Assembly: GCA_027068915.1 (NCBI GenBank) | Contig: JAMOLT010000020.1 | Coordinates: 1-64,000, forward strand | Length of the DNA stretch: 64,000 bases | Reading direction: 5' to 3' | From: Sedimenticola sp. | GTDB taxonomy: Bacteria; Pseudomonadota; Gammaproteobacteria; Chromatiales; Chromatiaceae | In this document: positions 10,316 through 18,535 of the stretch, one piece after another | How the letters are laid out: every line of letters begins with the position of its first letter | Position numbering within the stretch: the first letter of the stretch is position 1 | Translations under genes and position numbers: made by a program | The notes under the pieces: generated by a model | The model's input: only the letters and a program-made list of their open reading frames with translations | Databases searched by the model: none | Told to the model about the DNA's origin: nothing

Positions 10316-10602
10316 CCACTGCAAACAAACTCAACCTGAGCTGGCTGATCCTGATGATACTCACCTTGAGCGGCATGTTGGTGGGAGAATACGCCGAGGC
10401 GGGCTTCTGGATTACCGTAAGCGTGGCGGGCGTCACCGCCCTCAAGGGGCGGTTGATCATCGATCAGTTCATGGAGCTTGGCCAGGCAAGCCCCCTCATC
10501 TACAGGATTGTAAAAATCTTTGGCCTGGTGGTTCCCGCCCTGATGATACTGACATACCTGTTGGGGTCGGAACTGGCGCAAGTTACGCAATTGCCGGACT
10601 AG
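10312..10602 (+). CDS. Small cytochrome c oxidase subunit IV-like membrane protein, NorF-like
   Basis: A 96-aa protein with three hydrophobic segments. It starts at an ATG that overlaps the upstream stop by 4 bp, so the two are translationally coupled. The features NLSWLILMILTLSGMLVGEY and VTALKGRLIIDQFMELGQA are typical of prokaryotic COX4/NorF-type subunits. It probably works with the NorE-like partner. After it, ACCCAAC/GTTGGGT (10647-10661) is a weak inverted repeat. Confidence 0.7.
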   Translation: MTTANKLNLSWLILMILTLSGMLVGEYAEAGFWITVSVAGVTALKGRLIIDQFMELGQASPLIYRIVKIFGLVVPALMILTYLLGSELAQVTQLPD

Positions 10603-10681
10603 GACCTGTTAACACGAATCCAATAGACTCTGCTGGGACGAATTAAACCCAACAGTTGGGTAAAGTCTGCGCCATTCGGGA

Positions 10682-11011
10682 TTATCCCTTGTTCAGCATC
10701 TGATCGACAAAGCGCTCTGCTTCATGCCAGTCGTCCTGCTCATGTCCTGGATGAAAGTTTCGCGCTTCTGCCAGAAAATAGGCATGGCGCTGGATCATTT
10801 CATAACGCTCCCGGTCACTTACAGTAACCGCCGCCCGCTTTCTTGCCACAGTCCTTTTCTTGCTGCCTTTCTTTATAGCCACTTTTTTCTTGGCAACCTT
10901 CTTCTTGCTCACCTTTTTCTTGGTTATTTTTTTCTTGGTGACTTTCTTTTTGGCCGCAGTCTTTTTCCCTGTTGCCGTTCTGGATTTTTTGTCGCCTTCT
11001 TTCCTGTTCAT
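10682..11011 (-). CDS. Lysine-rich histone H1-like N-terminus fused to a DUF2934 domain
   Basis: A 109-aa protein in two parts. Residues about 1-60 are a low-complexity basic tail of repeated KKKV/KKKI units, resembling bacterial histone H1-like tails. Residues about 65-109 match DUF2934: ERYEMIQRHAYFLAEARNF...DWHEAERFVD. DUF2934 has no known reaction. The basic tail suggests nucleic-acid binding, which is an inference. The gene is monocistronic and lies 19 bp after hemN on the same strand. Confidence 0.75.
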   Translation of the reverse strand: MNRKEGDKKSRTATGKKTAAKKKVTKKKITKKKVSKKKVAKKKVAIKKGSKKRTVARKRAAVTVSDRERYEMIQRHAYFLAEARNFHPGHEQDDWHEAERFVDQMLNKG

Positions 11012-11030
11012 GTTACCGCTCCTGTTACCA

Positions 11031-12413
11031 CTAAATAACTTTTGAAAAACGCTGCCCTTTGCTGTCCTTTAGATAGGCATCAAACACCATGCAAATATTG
11101 CGGATCAGCATCTGGCCTACGGGCATCACCTGGATGCCTTCTTCGGAAACGACAAGAAGACCATCGCCCACCATATTCTGCAGGCTGTTCAGCTCTGTTT
11201 CAAAATAGGCCTTGAAATCAATGTTCCACTGCTTTTCCACCGCTGAAAAATCCAGGGCGAAATGACAAATCAGCCGGGTGATTACGTCCCGCCGCAATTC
11301 ATCATCCTTGCTCAGTTCGACGCCACGAAACACTGGCAGGCGCCCGGCATCGATACATTCATAATATTCATCCAGTCCCTTGATATTCTGCGCATAGCAA
11401 TTTCCCACGGAACCAATAGAGGTGATCCCCATACCAATCAGGTCACAGTTGGCATGAGTGGAATACCCCTGGAAATTCCGGTACAGGGTGCCTTCACGCT
11501 GGGCCACCGCCAGTTCATCGTCCGGCCGGGCAAAATGATCCATGCCGATATATACATAGCCGGCATCCGCCAGCTTGCTGGCCGTCATATGCAGGATTTC
11601 CAGCTTGGTCTCTGCCGGGGGAAGTTCTTCGACCTCAATGCGCCGCTGGGGCTTGAAAATCTGCGGAAGGTGCGCGTAGTTGAACACCGAGAGGCGATCC
11701 GGCCCAACCTCGATGACCCGATCCAGCGTGGCGGAAAAACTTTCCCTGGTCTGGTGCGGCAGGCCATAGATGAGGTCGATGCTGATCGAGCGAAAACCTT
11801 CTGTCCTTGCCGCATTCAGCACCGCCAAGGTCTCTTCTTCGCTCTGAATACGATTCACTGCCTTTTGTACCCTGGGGTCAAAATCCTGCACCCCCAGGCT
11901 CATGCGGTTGAAGCCGATCTCACGCAGTACGGCGACGGTTTCCGCCGTGGCCTCGCGGGGATCGATCTCGATGGAATATTCGCCTTCATCGTTGTCCAGC
12001 AAGTGGAAATGCTCACCTGTCACCCTCATCAGCTCACGCATCTCGCCATGGCTAATGAAGGTCGGCGTACCACCGCCCCAGTGCAGCTGCTCTACCGGCC
12101 GGTCCCGGTCAAACAATTTTCCCTGCAAGGCGATTTCACGATACAGGCGTTGCAGATACTCATCACCCTTGCTTCTGTCCTTGGTCGCCACCTTGTTGCA
12201 GGCACAGTAGAAACAGATGGTATCGCAGAAAGGAATATGAAAATAAAGGGACAGGGGGCGGCCACTGGCGTTGGTTCCGGTGGCGATAGCCGCATAGTCC
12301 TCAGCCGTGAAGCCTTCATGAAACTGCACAGCGGTAGGATAGGAAGTATAGCGGGGACCGCTCTGATCATATTTTGCGATCAGGGCGTCATCCAGTATGA
12401 GTTGCTGTTCCAT
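11031..12413 (-). CDS. hemN: Oxygen-independent coproporphyrinogen III oxidase
   Basis: Radical-SAM enzyme that decarboxylates coproporphyrinogen III in anaerobic heme synthesis. The 460-aa protein has the Fe-S motif FCDTICFYCACNK (CxxxCxxC, near residues 62-74), the glycine-rich WGGGTPTF, the SIEIDPRE segment and the C-terminal HemN domain with FRGVELSKDDELRRDVI. Length and N-terminus (DDALIAKYDQSGPRYTSYPTA) match HemN rather than HemW. Its presence implies anoxic or microoxic growth. Confidence 0.95.
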   Translation of the reverse strand: MEQQLILDDALIAKYDQSGPRYTSYPTAVQFHEGFTAEDYAAIATGTNASGRPLSLYFHIPFCDTICFYCACNKVATKDRSKGDEYLQRLYREIALQGKLFDRDRPVEQLHWGGGTPTFISHGEMRELMRVTGEHFHLLDNDEGEYSIEIDPREATAETVAVLREIGFNRMSLGVQDFDPRVQKAVNRIQSEEETLAVLNAARTEGFRSISIDLIYGLPHQTRESFSATLDRVIEVGPDRLSVFNYAHLPQIFKPQRRIEVEELPPAETKLEILHMTASKLADAGYVYIGMDHFARPDDELAVAQREGTLYRNFQGYSTHANCDLIGMGITSIGSVGNCYAQNIKGLDEYYECIDAGRLPVFRGVELSKDDELRRDVITRLICHFALDFSAVEKQWNIDFKAYFETELNSLQNMVGDGLLVVSEEGIQVMPVGQMLIRNICMVFDAYLKDSKGQRFSKVI

Positions 12414-12439
12414 ATACGGCTCCGGGTGTAAAAAAAGGT

Positions 12440-12760
12440 TTATTCATCGTCATCGACTTCCAGGCCCTTGCGATGGGTTTCGTTGATTTGCTTCAGGAGG
12501 GTGTGGAAGGGGATCTGATCGCCATAGCGGTAGAGGATATCCATGAAAGGAAGATCCTCACGCCCGAAATGATAGGTTCCATCCACCATGGATTGATGAA
12601 CGCTGACGATGCTCTGCTCCAGGGGTTCGACCCAACTCGGAAAGCGCGTCATGTCTTCAATTTCGTACAGAAAACAGTCTTTCAGATCCTTGGCCTCGAA
12701 CACGGCGTTCTTGATCCATTCGATGTATTCATCCGCGGTTTTTGCACGGCGCAGACTCAT
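12440..12760 (-). CDS. Conserved hypothetical protein, 106 aa
   Basis: I do not recognise this family. The protein is acidic, predicted mostly helical and has no membrane segment: it begins MSLRRAKTADEYIEWIKNAV and ends GLEVDDDE. It starts with an ATG that overlaps the prmB stop (ATGA), so it is co-translated with prmB, and it is 26 bp upstream of hemN. The regular composition and tight coupling make it a real gene. No function can be assigned. Confidence 0.72.
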   Translation of the reverse strand: MSLRRAKTADEYIEWIKNAVFEAKDLKDCFLYEIEDMTRFPSWVEPLEQSIVSVHQSMVDGTYHFGREDLPFMDILYRYGDQIPFHTLLKQINETHRKGLEVDDDE

Positions 12761-13695
12761 GATTCACATTCCTCCAGAAAAACTTCTTGGTGTTGCTGCA
12801 ACTGTTCGGCCGTGAGCAGGAATACGCCATGCCCGCCCCGCTCGAAGTCCAGCCACAAAAAAGGGACTTGCGGATAACGGGCCAGCAGATACTCCATGCT
12901 GTCGCCCACTTCCACGATCATGATACCACCAGGCTTGAGAAAACGATGCCCTTCACAAAGAATACGCGCCACGATATCCATGCCATCCTCACCCGCCTCC
13001 AGCCCCAGGGCGGGTTCATGTTGGAACTCATCCGGCAGGGTCTGCATTTCTTCTGCACTCACATAGGGGGGATTACTGACGATGAGATCATATTGCTGCC
13101 CCGGCAGATCATCGAACAAATCCGAACGGTACAGAGTCACCTGTTCCTGCAGCTGATGGCGTTCAACGTTGACTCTGGCCACCTCCAGCGCTGATGGCGA
13201 AATATCCGATGCATCCACCAGCGCATGAGGAAGATAGTGGGCGCAGGCGATGGCAATACAGCTGGATCCTGTACACAAATCCAGAATATGCAGCTCGTCA
13301 TCGGTTTGCATCCAGGGTTCGAATCCCGCCTCGATGAGCTCGGCAATTGGCGAGCGTGGAACCAGAACACTCTCGTTGACGTAGAAACTCAAACCGGCAA
13401 AATGCGCTTCATGGGTGATATAGGCGGCAGGCATATGCTCTTCCAGGCGCTGCAACAGATAGTCCAGCACCCGTTCCTTTTCCTTGTGGGTGAGGCGGGT
13501 ATCTAGAAAATCCCGGGGCAGGCTGTGATCCAGATGCAGGGCATGCAGCACCAGCGCCAGGGATTCATCAAAGGCATTATCGGTTCCATGGCCAAAACAC
13601 AATCCCGCCTCACTGAAGCGGCTTGCGCCCCAGCGCACCCAGTCGCGTATGCTCGATAATTCATTCAGGTCTGAAAGATTCATGGTGATTTGCAT
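12757..13695 (-). CDS. prmB: Ribosomal protein L3 glutamine N5-methyltransferase
   Basis: Methylates the glutamine side chain of ribosomal protein L3. The 312-aa protein has the family N-terminus (SIRDWVRWGASRFSEAGLCFGHGTDNAFDESLALVL) and the LVPRSPIAELIE motif specific to PrmB/HemK. The SAM loop is ILDLCTGSSCIAIA and the catalytic signature VSNPPYV. GHGTDN separates PrmB from PrmC. Start at 13695; a second in-frame ATG at 13683 is also possible. Confidence 0.94.
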   Translation of the reverse strand: MQITMNLSDLNELSSIRDWVRWGASRFSEAGLCFGHGTDNAFDESLALVLHALHLDHSLPRDFLDTRLTHKEKERVLDYLLQRLEEHMPAAYITHEAHFAGLSFYVNESVLVPRSPIAELIEAGFEPWMQTDDELHILDLCTGSSCIAIACAHYLPHALVDASDISPSALEVARVNVERHQLQEQVTLYRSDLFDDLPGQQYDLIVSNPPYVSAEEMQTLPDEFQHEPALGLEAGEDGMDIVARILCEGHRFLKPGGIMIVEVGDSMEYLLARYPQVPFLWLDFERGGHGVFLLTAEQLQQHQEVFLEECES

Positions 13696-13873
13696 GGTCT
13701 GGTTTCATGGAAACCCGGGGAATTCCTGATCAAGTTGTGAACCCGTATCTCGCGCCCGGAATGATGAGCAGTCGGGATGCCCAAATATATACGGCCAGGC
13801 ATATACATAGCCGCCAAACCGTGTATTTTACTGGCATACTCTGACCGTTGCCGAAAAAAAATGGAGCCGATGC

Positions 13874-15808
13874 TTGAAATTCACCCACACCCTTAAATTC
13901 CAGATTGGCATTGCTCTGCTGGCACTGATTGCGCTATTCAGTTTTTTTAGCATGCACACCCTGAAAATCCTCGACGAGCAACGCACCCAGGGAGCCTTGC
14001 TGCGCCTGGCGGGAGAGTTGCAGGCAACCGCCCAGCACATGGCCATGCAGGCCATGAATTATGAAAAGAACTCTCCCCAGGACAGCACCACCTACACCCG
14101 CGAGCTACGCCTTTACTACCAGGATCTAATGAACAATACCGGACAGTTTGGCGATATCTGCGCCGCCTTTTCCAGTGGTGACTTCCAGCAGCAACTGGAT
14201 AATTATGAATCCATGGATCCGGTGCTGAGCGACAACACCCTGGAGGCAGCCTTTGAACTGGAAGACTACTGGAAAAAACTCCTCCTTGCCCTGGACAAGG
14301 TATTGGGACCGGAGGAAACACCCCACCTGGCGGATGCAGCCAGACTGATTGTGGATCGCAATCCGGTGCTTCTCATGAAAACCCGCAACCTGCTCAAGGC
14401 ATTGGATGAGGACATCCAGCAGCGAACACAGCAAACCAGCACCATCATCCGCATTTCTTTTGCTATTGCCCTGATCATCGCCATCGGCATCATGCTATGG
14501 TTTTACCGGCGTGTACTGCGCCCCCTGAGCAGTTCTGTCGAGGGTTTCCGGCAGGCTTCTGCCGGTAATTTCAGCTACCAGGTTCCGGTATCTTCCGATG
14601 ACGAAATCGGCTTTCTGGCGCTTTCCTTCAATCAGCTCTCCTCCCGGCTCAATACCATATTCGAACTTACCGCACGCTTGCAGGAAGGCAGTGACCTGAA
14701 TGAAACCCTGGAATTCGTATCCCGTACCTTTCCGGAACTACTGCCTCTGGATTGGGTAGGTATATTGTTCGTATCCACCGACGGGCACATTCAACTTGAA
14801 CGGGCATTCAGCGACGGCATACCGGATGAGCTGGGCATTCTGCGCTTCCCTCTGAAAAACACCTTGCTGGAGAAATGCCTGAACAGCGGCAAGCCTTTGC
14901 ATATTCCAGACATTCAGAATGTATCTTTGCAAAACGCTTCCTATCGTTTTCTACAGGTACTTGCCGAGCGCCAGCGCCAGGATGCCATCTTCCTGCCCGT
15001 AACCTCGCAAAGCCCGATCCCTGGTGTACTGGTTTTCGCTACGCGTCAGGCTCATGCCTATCGGCCGGAACACACACAGCTGCTATCCAATCTGGCTACT
15101 GTCATCACCTTGAGTTTCAGCCGCACCCTGAAACTGGCGGAGCATGCCAGACTGGCCGCCATCGGGCAGTTCGTATCCAACATCGCCCATGAGATACGCT
15201 CTCCCCTGGCGACGGTGAGCATGGCGCTGGACTATTTTGAGAACACCAAGCTGCCTCATGCGGCGAACAAGCGGCTGCAACTGGCAGAACAGGAAATGGC
15301 CCGCATCAACCGCCTGCTGGCCGACATATTGCTGTATGCCCGGCCGTTGGTTCTGAACACGCAATCAACAGACATCTGCCCGATATTGGAAAAAGCAATC
15401 ACCAGCCAGAAACCGCTGGCGGACAAACACCGGGTTCACCTTCATCTGAGCTGTCCCGGCGATACACTTCCCATGCATGCCGATCCCGACCGACTGTTGC
15501 AGATCTTTCTCAACCTGCTACGAAACGCCATAGAAGCGGCCACCCGGGGTTCAAGGATAACAATCGAGATCACCAGTGAAAATGCAAACAAGGTGGTACA
15601 GATAGCAATTCACAATCAGGGCGGATTCATATCACCCGGAAACATGGAAAGACTGTTCGAGCCTTTCTTTACCACCAAGGCAAATGGTACGGGATTGGGT
15701 CTGGCAATCGTGCGGCGCCTGGTTCAGGCCCATGGCGGAAGCATCGTGGCCACTTCAGAGCAAAACAACGGCACCACATTCGTGGTGCGCATACCGTGCA
15801 TGTTATGA
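13874..15808 (+). CDS. Membrane sensor histidine kinase with PilJ/NarX-like periplasmic domain, HAMP and GAF
   Basis: A 644-aa kinase that appears to start at a TTG (13874) preceded by GGAG. TM1 is near residues 9-27. The periplasmic region (about 30-190) begins RLAGELQATAQHMAMQAMNYEKN, which resembles PilJ/NarX-type four-helix sensors. TM2 is near 193-213. HAMP follows (RRVLRPLSSSVEGF), then a GAF-like domain around 260-410. HisKA has SNIAHEIRSPLATVSMALDY. The ATPase domain has NLLRNAIEAA and GTGLGLAIVRRL. There is no response regulator beside it. The signal is unknown. Confidence 0.9.
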   Translation: MKFTHTLKFQIGIALLALIALFSFFSMHTLKILDEQRTQGALLRLAGELQATAQHMAMQAMNYEKNSPQDSTTYTRELRLYYQDLMNNTGQFGDICAAFSSGDFQQQLDNYESMDPVLSDNTLEAAFELEDYWKKLLLALDKVLGPEETPHLADAARLIVDRNPVLLMKTRNLLKALDEDIQQRTQQTSTIIRISFAIALIIAIGIMLWFYRRVLRPLSSSVEGFRQASAGNFSYQVPVSSDDEIGFLALSFNQLSSRLNTIFELTARLQEGSDLNETLEFVSRTFPELLPLDWVGILFVSTDGHIQLERAFSDGIPDELGILRFPLKNTLLEKCLNSGKPLHIPDIQNVSLQNASYRFLQVLAERQRQDAIFLPVTSQSPIPGVLVFATRQAHAYRPEHTQLLSNLATVITLSFSRTLKLAEHARLAAIGQFVSNIAHEIRSPLATVSMALDYFENTKLPHAANKRLQLAEQEMARINRLLADILLYARPLVLNTQSTDICPILEKAITSQKPLADKHRVHLHLSCPGDTLPMHADPDRLLQIFLNLLRNAIEAATRGSRITIEITSENANKVVQIAIHNQGGFISPGNMERLFEPFFTTKANGTGLGLAIVRRLVQAHGGSIVATSEQNNGTTFVVRIPCML

Positions 15809-16897
15809 AGCTGCGGCCTGATTCTGCTCCACCCTGCTATCCAGTTCAGCGCGGGAAGGCCAGGCCTGGATTACTGCATTCACCAACGTGGCCAGGGGAA
15901 TGGCGAAAAACACGCCCCAGAAGCCCCAGAAGCCGCCAAATACAAGAATGGCAACAATGATGGCGATGGGATGCAGGCTCACCACCTCGGAAAACAGCAG
16001 GGGTACCAGCACATTGCCATCCAGTGCCTGAATAATGAAATAGGCCAGAGCCAACCAGCCAAAATCTGCCGTCCAGCCCCACTGAAACCAGCCCACCACC
16101 AGCACCGGAAAAGTCACCACGGTCGCGCCAATATAGGGAATGATCACTGACAGGCCGACCAGTACCCCCAGCAGCATGGCGTACTGCAGGCCCAGTAGGG
16201 TGAAGGTTACATAGCTGGCAGACCAGACAATGATGATCTCCCAGAATTTGCCACGCACATAGTTGGAAATCTGGCCATCCACTTCCCGCCACACATGCAG
16301 GGCGATTTTACGATCCTGGGGGAGTGCACTGGTAAACCAGTTCAGAATCAAGCGCTTGTCTTTCAGAAAGAAAAACACCAGCAGGGGCATCAGCACCAGA
16401 TACACCAGCAGGGTAATCACCCCGACTACAGATGCCAACGACCAGGACAGCACCTTCTGGCCGATATTACCGGCCTCACCACCAATCGTGGCGATTACTT
16501 CCTGCACTTGGTCGGCAGTTATCAGCTCCGGATATTTCTCCGGCAGCATCATCAGCGCCTGCTGGCCTTCCGCCAGCATGTTGGGCAGCTGCTGCACCAA
16601 CTGGGTCACCTGGCGGGACAGCAGCGGCAGCAAACCAAACAGGATCAAGCCAAGGGCGATCAAAAACAGGATGAAGACGACAATCACCGCAAGCATGCGC
16701 GGAACACCCATGCGCTGCAGGGGAGCCACCAGACCTTCAAGAAGGTAGGCAATGACAATACTGGCCAGTACCGGCGCCAGCATGTTTCCCATGGTGACGA
16801 TAATGATGAACCCCCCAAGTAGCAGGGACAACAGCACTACCAGTTGTGGGTCCGAAAACGTGCGTTTAAGCCATTGATAAATAACCTGCATGATCAC
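15803..16897 (-). CDS. AI-2E family transporter (PerM/TqsA-like)
   Basis: A 364-aa membrane protein with about eight hydrophobic segments. Two lie at the N-terminus (QLVVLLSLLLGGFIIIVTMG). There is a long amphipathic middle region around 95-145, and a late cluster includes YIGATVVTFPVLVVGWFQWG and PIAIIVAILVFGGFWGF. This is the UPF0118/AI-2E exporter pattern; real substrates vary and are mostly unknown. Start is a GTG at 16897, or the ATG at 16891. Its 3' end overlaps the convergent kinase gene by 6 bp. Confidence 0.88.
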   Translation of the reverse strand: MIMQVIYQWLKRTFSDPQLVVLLSLLLGGFIIIVTMGNMLAPVLASIVIAYLLEGLVAPLQRMGVPRMLAVIVVFILFLIALGLILFGLLPLLSRQVTQLVQQLPNMLAEGQQALMMLPEKYPELITADQVQEVIATIGGEAGNIGQKVLSWSLASVVGVITLLVYLVLMPLLVFFFLKDKRLILNWFTSALPQDRKIALHVWREVDGQISNYVRGKFWEIIIVWSASYVTFTLLGLQYAMLLGVLVGLSVIIPYIGATVVTFPVLVVGWFQWGWTADFGWLALAYFIIQALDGNVLVPLLFSEVVSLHPIAIIVAILVFGGFWGFWGVFFAIPLATLVNAVIQAWPSRAELDSRVEQNQAAAS

Positions 16898-16899
16898 GC

Positions 16900-17298
16900 C
16901 TAGGAATGGGGAAAACGGTTCAGATAGATTTGATAGTGCTCTTCAAAAAGTGCCTCAAGCTCATCGATGATCTGTGCTGCTGGCTGTCCCTGCAACATAT
17001 GGGAAGTCATGAGCGAAGTCGCCCTGTCCAGCAAGGCATCACGATTGATCATGGGAAAAGTCCCGGTCAGACGGCGCATGGCCGCAACCACGGACTCTTC
17101 TTCCGGCCGTGGTATATCTTCGGGAGCCTGGATTTCAGACGCCAAAGAAGAGGCATTACCCTGCTCTTCCTGCTCCTGCTGCTGGCACAAAAATTCGGCA
17201 AACGCCTGCAAACTTGCACGGCGTGACACATCAAGACGGGAAAACAAGCGCAGCAGAAGACGCTGCTCCTTGGGTAAACTAACGGCAGGAGAAAGCAA
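16900..17298 (-). CDS. Conserved hypothetical protein, 132 aa
   Basis: Not a family I can name. The protein is soluble, Gln/Glu-rich in the middle (CQQQEQEEQGN) and predicted helical, ending EEHYQIYLNRFPHS. It lies 3 bp after the LysR-type regulator gene and 2 bp before the AI-2E transporter gene, so the three form one operon. Good spacing and codon use support a real gene. Function unknown. Confidence 0.72.
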   Translation of the reverse strand: MLSPAVSLPKEQRLLLRLFSRLDVSRRASLQAFAEFLCQQQEQEEQGNASSLASEIQAPEDIPRPEEESVVAAMRRLTGTFPMINRDALLDRATSLMTSHMLQGQPAAQIIDELEALFEEHYQIYLNRFPHS

Positions 17299-17301
17299 GC
17301 T

Positions 17302-18201
17302 TTAGCTTCCCTTCTCGCAGTAACCGCGTGCAAACTCCAACAATTCATCCATGACTCGCACGCGGAACTTCTGCTTCTGATGCACAAAGGAAAACGGGCG
17401 GTGCATGGGGGGATCCAGCTCGATCACTTCCAGGGTTTTCAGCTTCAACTCCTTGGAAATGGTGGCTTCAGAAACAATGGATATGCCCATACCCGCTTCC
17501 ACCGCGCCTTTGACCGCTTCCGGGCTGCCCAATTCCATGCTGATATTCAAGCCATCACTACAGCCTTTCGCATGACAGATATATTCCTCGATCACTTCCC
17601 TGGTTCCAGAACCCTCTTCCCGGCAAATAAAGGGGTATTCCATCAACTCAGACAGCTTCACCACTTTCTTCCCTGCCAACCGGTGCCCCTTGGGAACGAT
17701 GGCGACAAGCTTGTCATCACGGCAGTTTTCCACCACCAGATTTTTGTTACCTACCTGGGCCTCGACCACACCCAGGTCAATTACATTGTTCTCCACCATG
17801 GAAACAATGCCTTCCGTATTCGATACCTTCAAATGAATAACCACATCTTCATACTTCCTGCGGAACTCCCCCAATAGGGATGGCAGCATGTACTCGGCCA
17901 CTGTCGTACTCGCACCTATGGTCAGGGAACCACTGACTTCACCGGTCATATTCTTGACCATGTTTTCCATTTCCGCATACTGATCAAAGATCTTTTCCGC
18001 ATAACCGTAGACCAAGGTGCCGGCCTCGGTCAGGCTGATGCGATTATGCGTTCGGTCAAACAGGCGGGTATTGAAGTATTCTTCCAGCTGACGCACCTGA
18101 AAAGTCACAGCTGGCTGGGTCATATGCAAGGTTTCTGCGGCCTTGGTAAAGCTCAGCAAGCGTGCAACAGTGAAAAATACCTGTAATCTACGGTCGGCCA
18201 T
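17302..18201 (-). CDS. LysR-type transcriptional regulator (CbbR/CysL-like group)
   Basis: A 299-aa LysR regulator. The N-terminal winged helix-turn-helix is LQVFFTVARLLSFTKAAETLHMTQPAVTFQVRQLEEYF. The effector domain starts with GSLTIGASTTVAEYMLPSLL, a pattern common in CbbR, CysL and related LysR proteins. It heads an operon with a 132-aa protein and an AI-2E transporter. No autotrophy gene lies nearby to confirm a CbbR role, so the target is open. Confidence 0.88.
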   Translation of the reverse strand: MADRRLQVFFTVARLLSFTKAAETLHMTQPAVTFQVRQLEEYFNTRLFDRTHNRISLTEAGTLVYGYAEKIFDQYAEMENMVKNMTGEVSGSLTIGASTTVAEYMLPSLLGEFRRKYEDVVIHLKVSNTEGIVSMVENNVIDLGVVEAQVGNKNLVVENCRDDKLVAIVPKGHRLAGKKVVKLSELMEYPFICREEGSGTREVIEEYICHAKGCSDGLNISMELGSPEAVKGAVEAGMGISIVSEATISKELKLKTLEVIELDPPMHRPFSFVHQKQKFRVRVMDELLEFARGYCEKGS

Positions 18202-18535
18202 AATGCTGTCTGCTCCAAATACCGGTAGTGCGGATCATCCCCCCATCGGATGTGGACTCCACAGACACCTGCAATAAATTCAATTTATATTATAGACTGC
18301 TAAAGCAGGAACTTGCCACAAAAAAGCAATGGATCCGTCGCTTTTGATCAAAACCAACCCGGGAAAAGCACGTTTGCCGAAGTAGAATAATGCTGGCATT
18401 TTCCTGAAAATTGACATAGCCTCTGAGGAAATACGTCATAAAGTATTAGGTGTGCCACGCAACTGTGTCAAATTCCACAGGTCAGCACCATGCACAGCAA
18501 AAAAATACGTTCCAGACAAAGGGAGACAAACCAGC
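18202..18535. promoter_or_regulatory. Divergent intergenic region with a 12-bp palindrome
   Basis: A 334-bp AT-rich region between the LysR gene and the FadL-like gene. It contains the perfect palindrome TTTTGATCAAAA at 18342-18353 and the AT-rich stretch TTCAATTTATATTATAG near 18277-18295 that could hold a promoter. LysR proteins often bind such regions, but no T-N11-A box was confirmed. No coding sequence seen. Confidence 0.4.
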
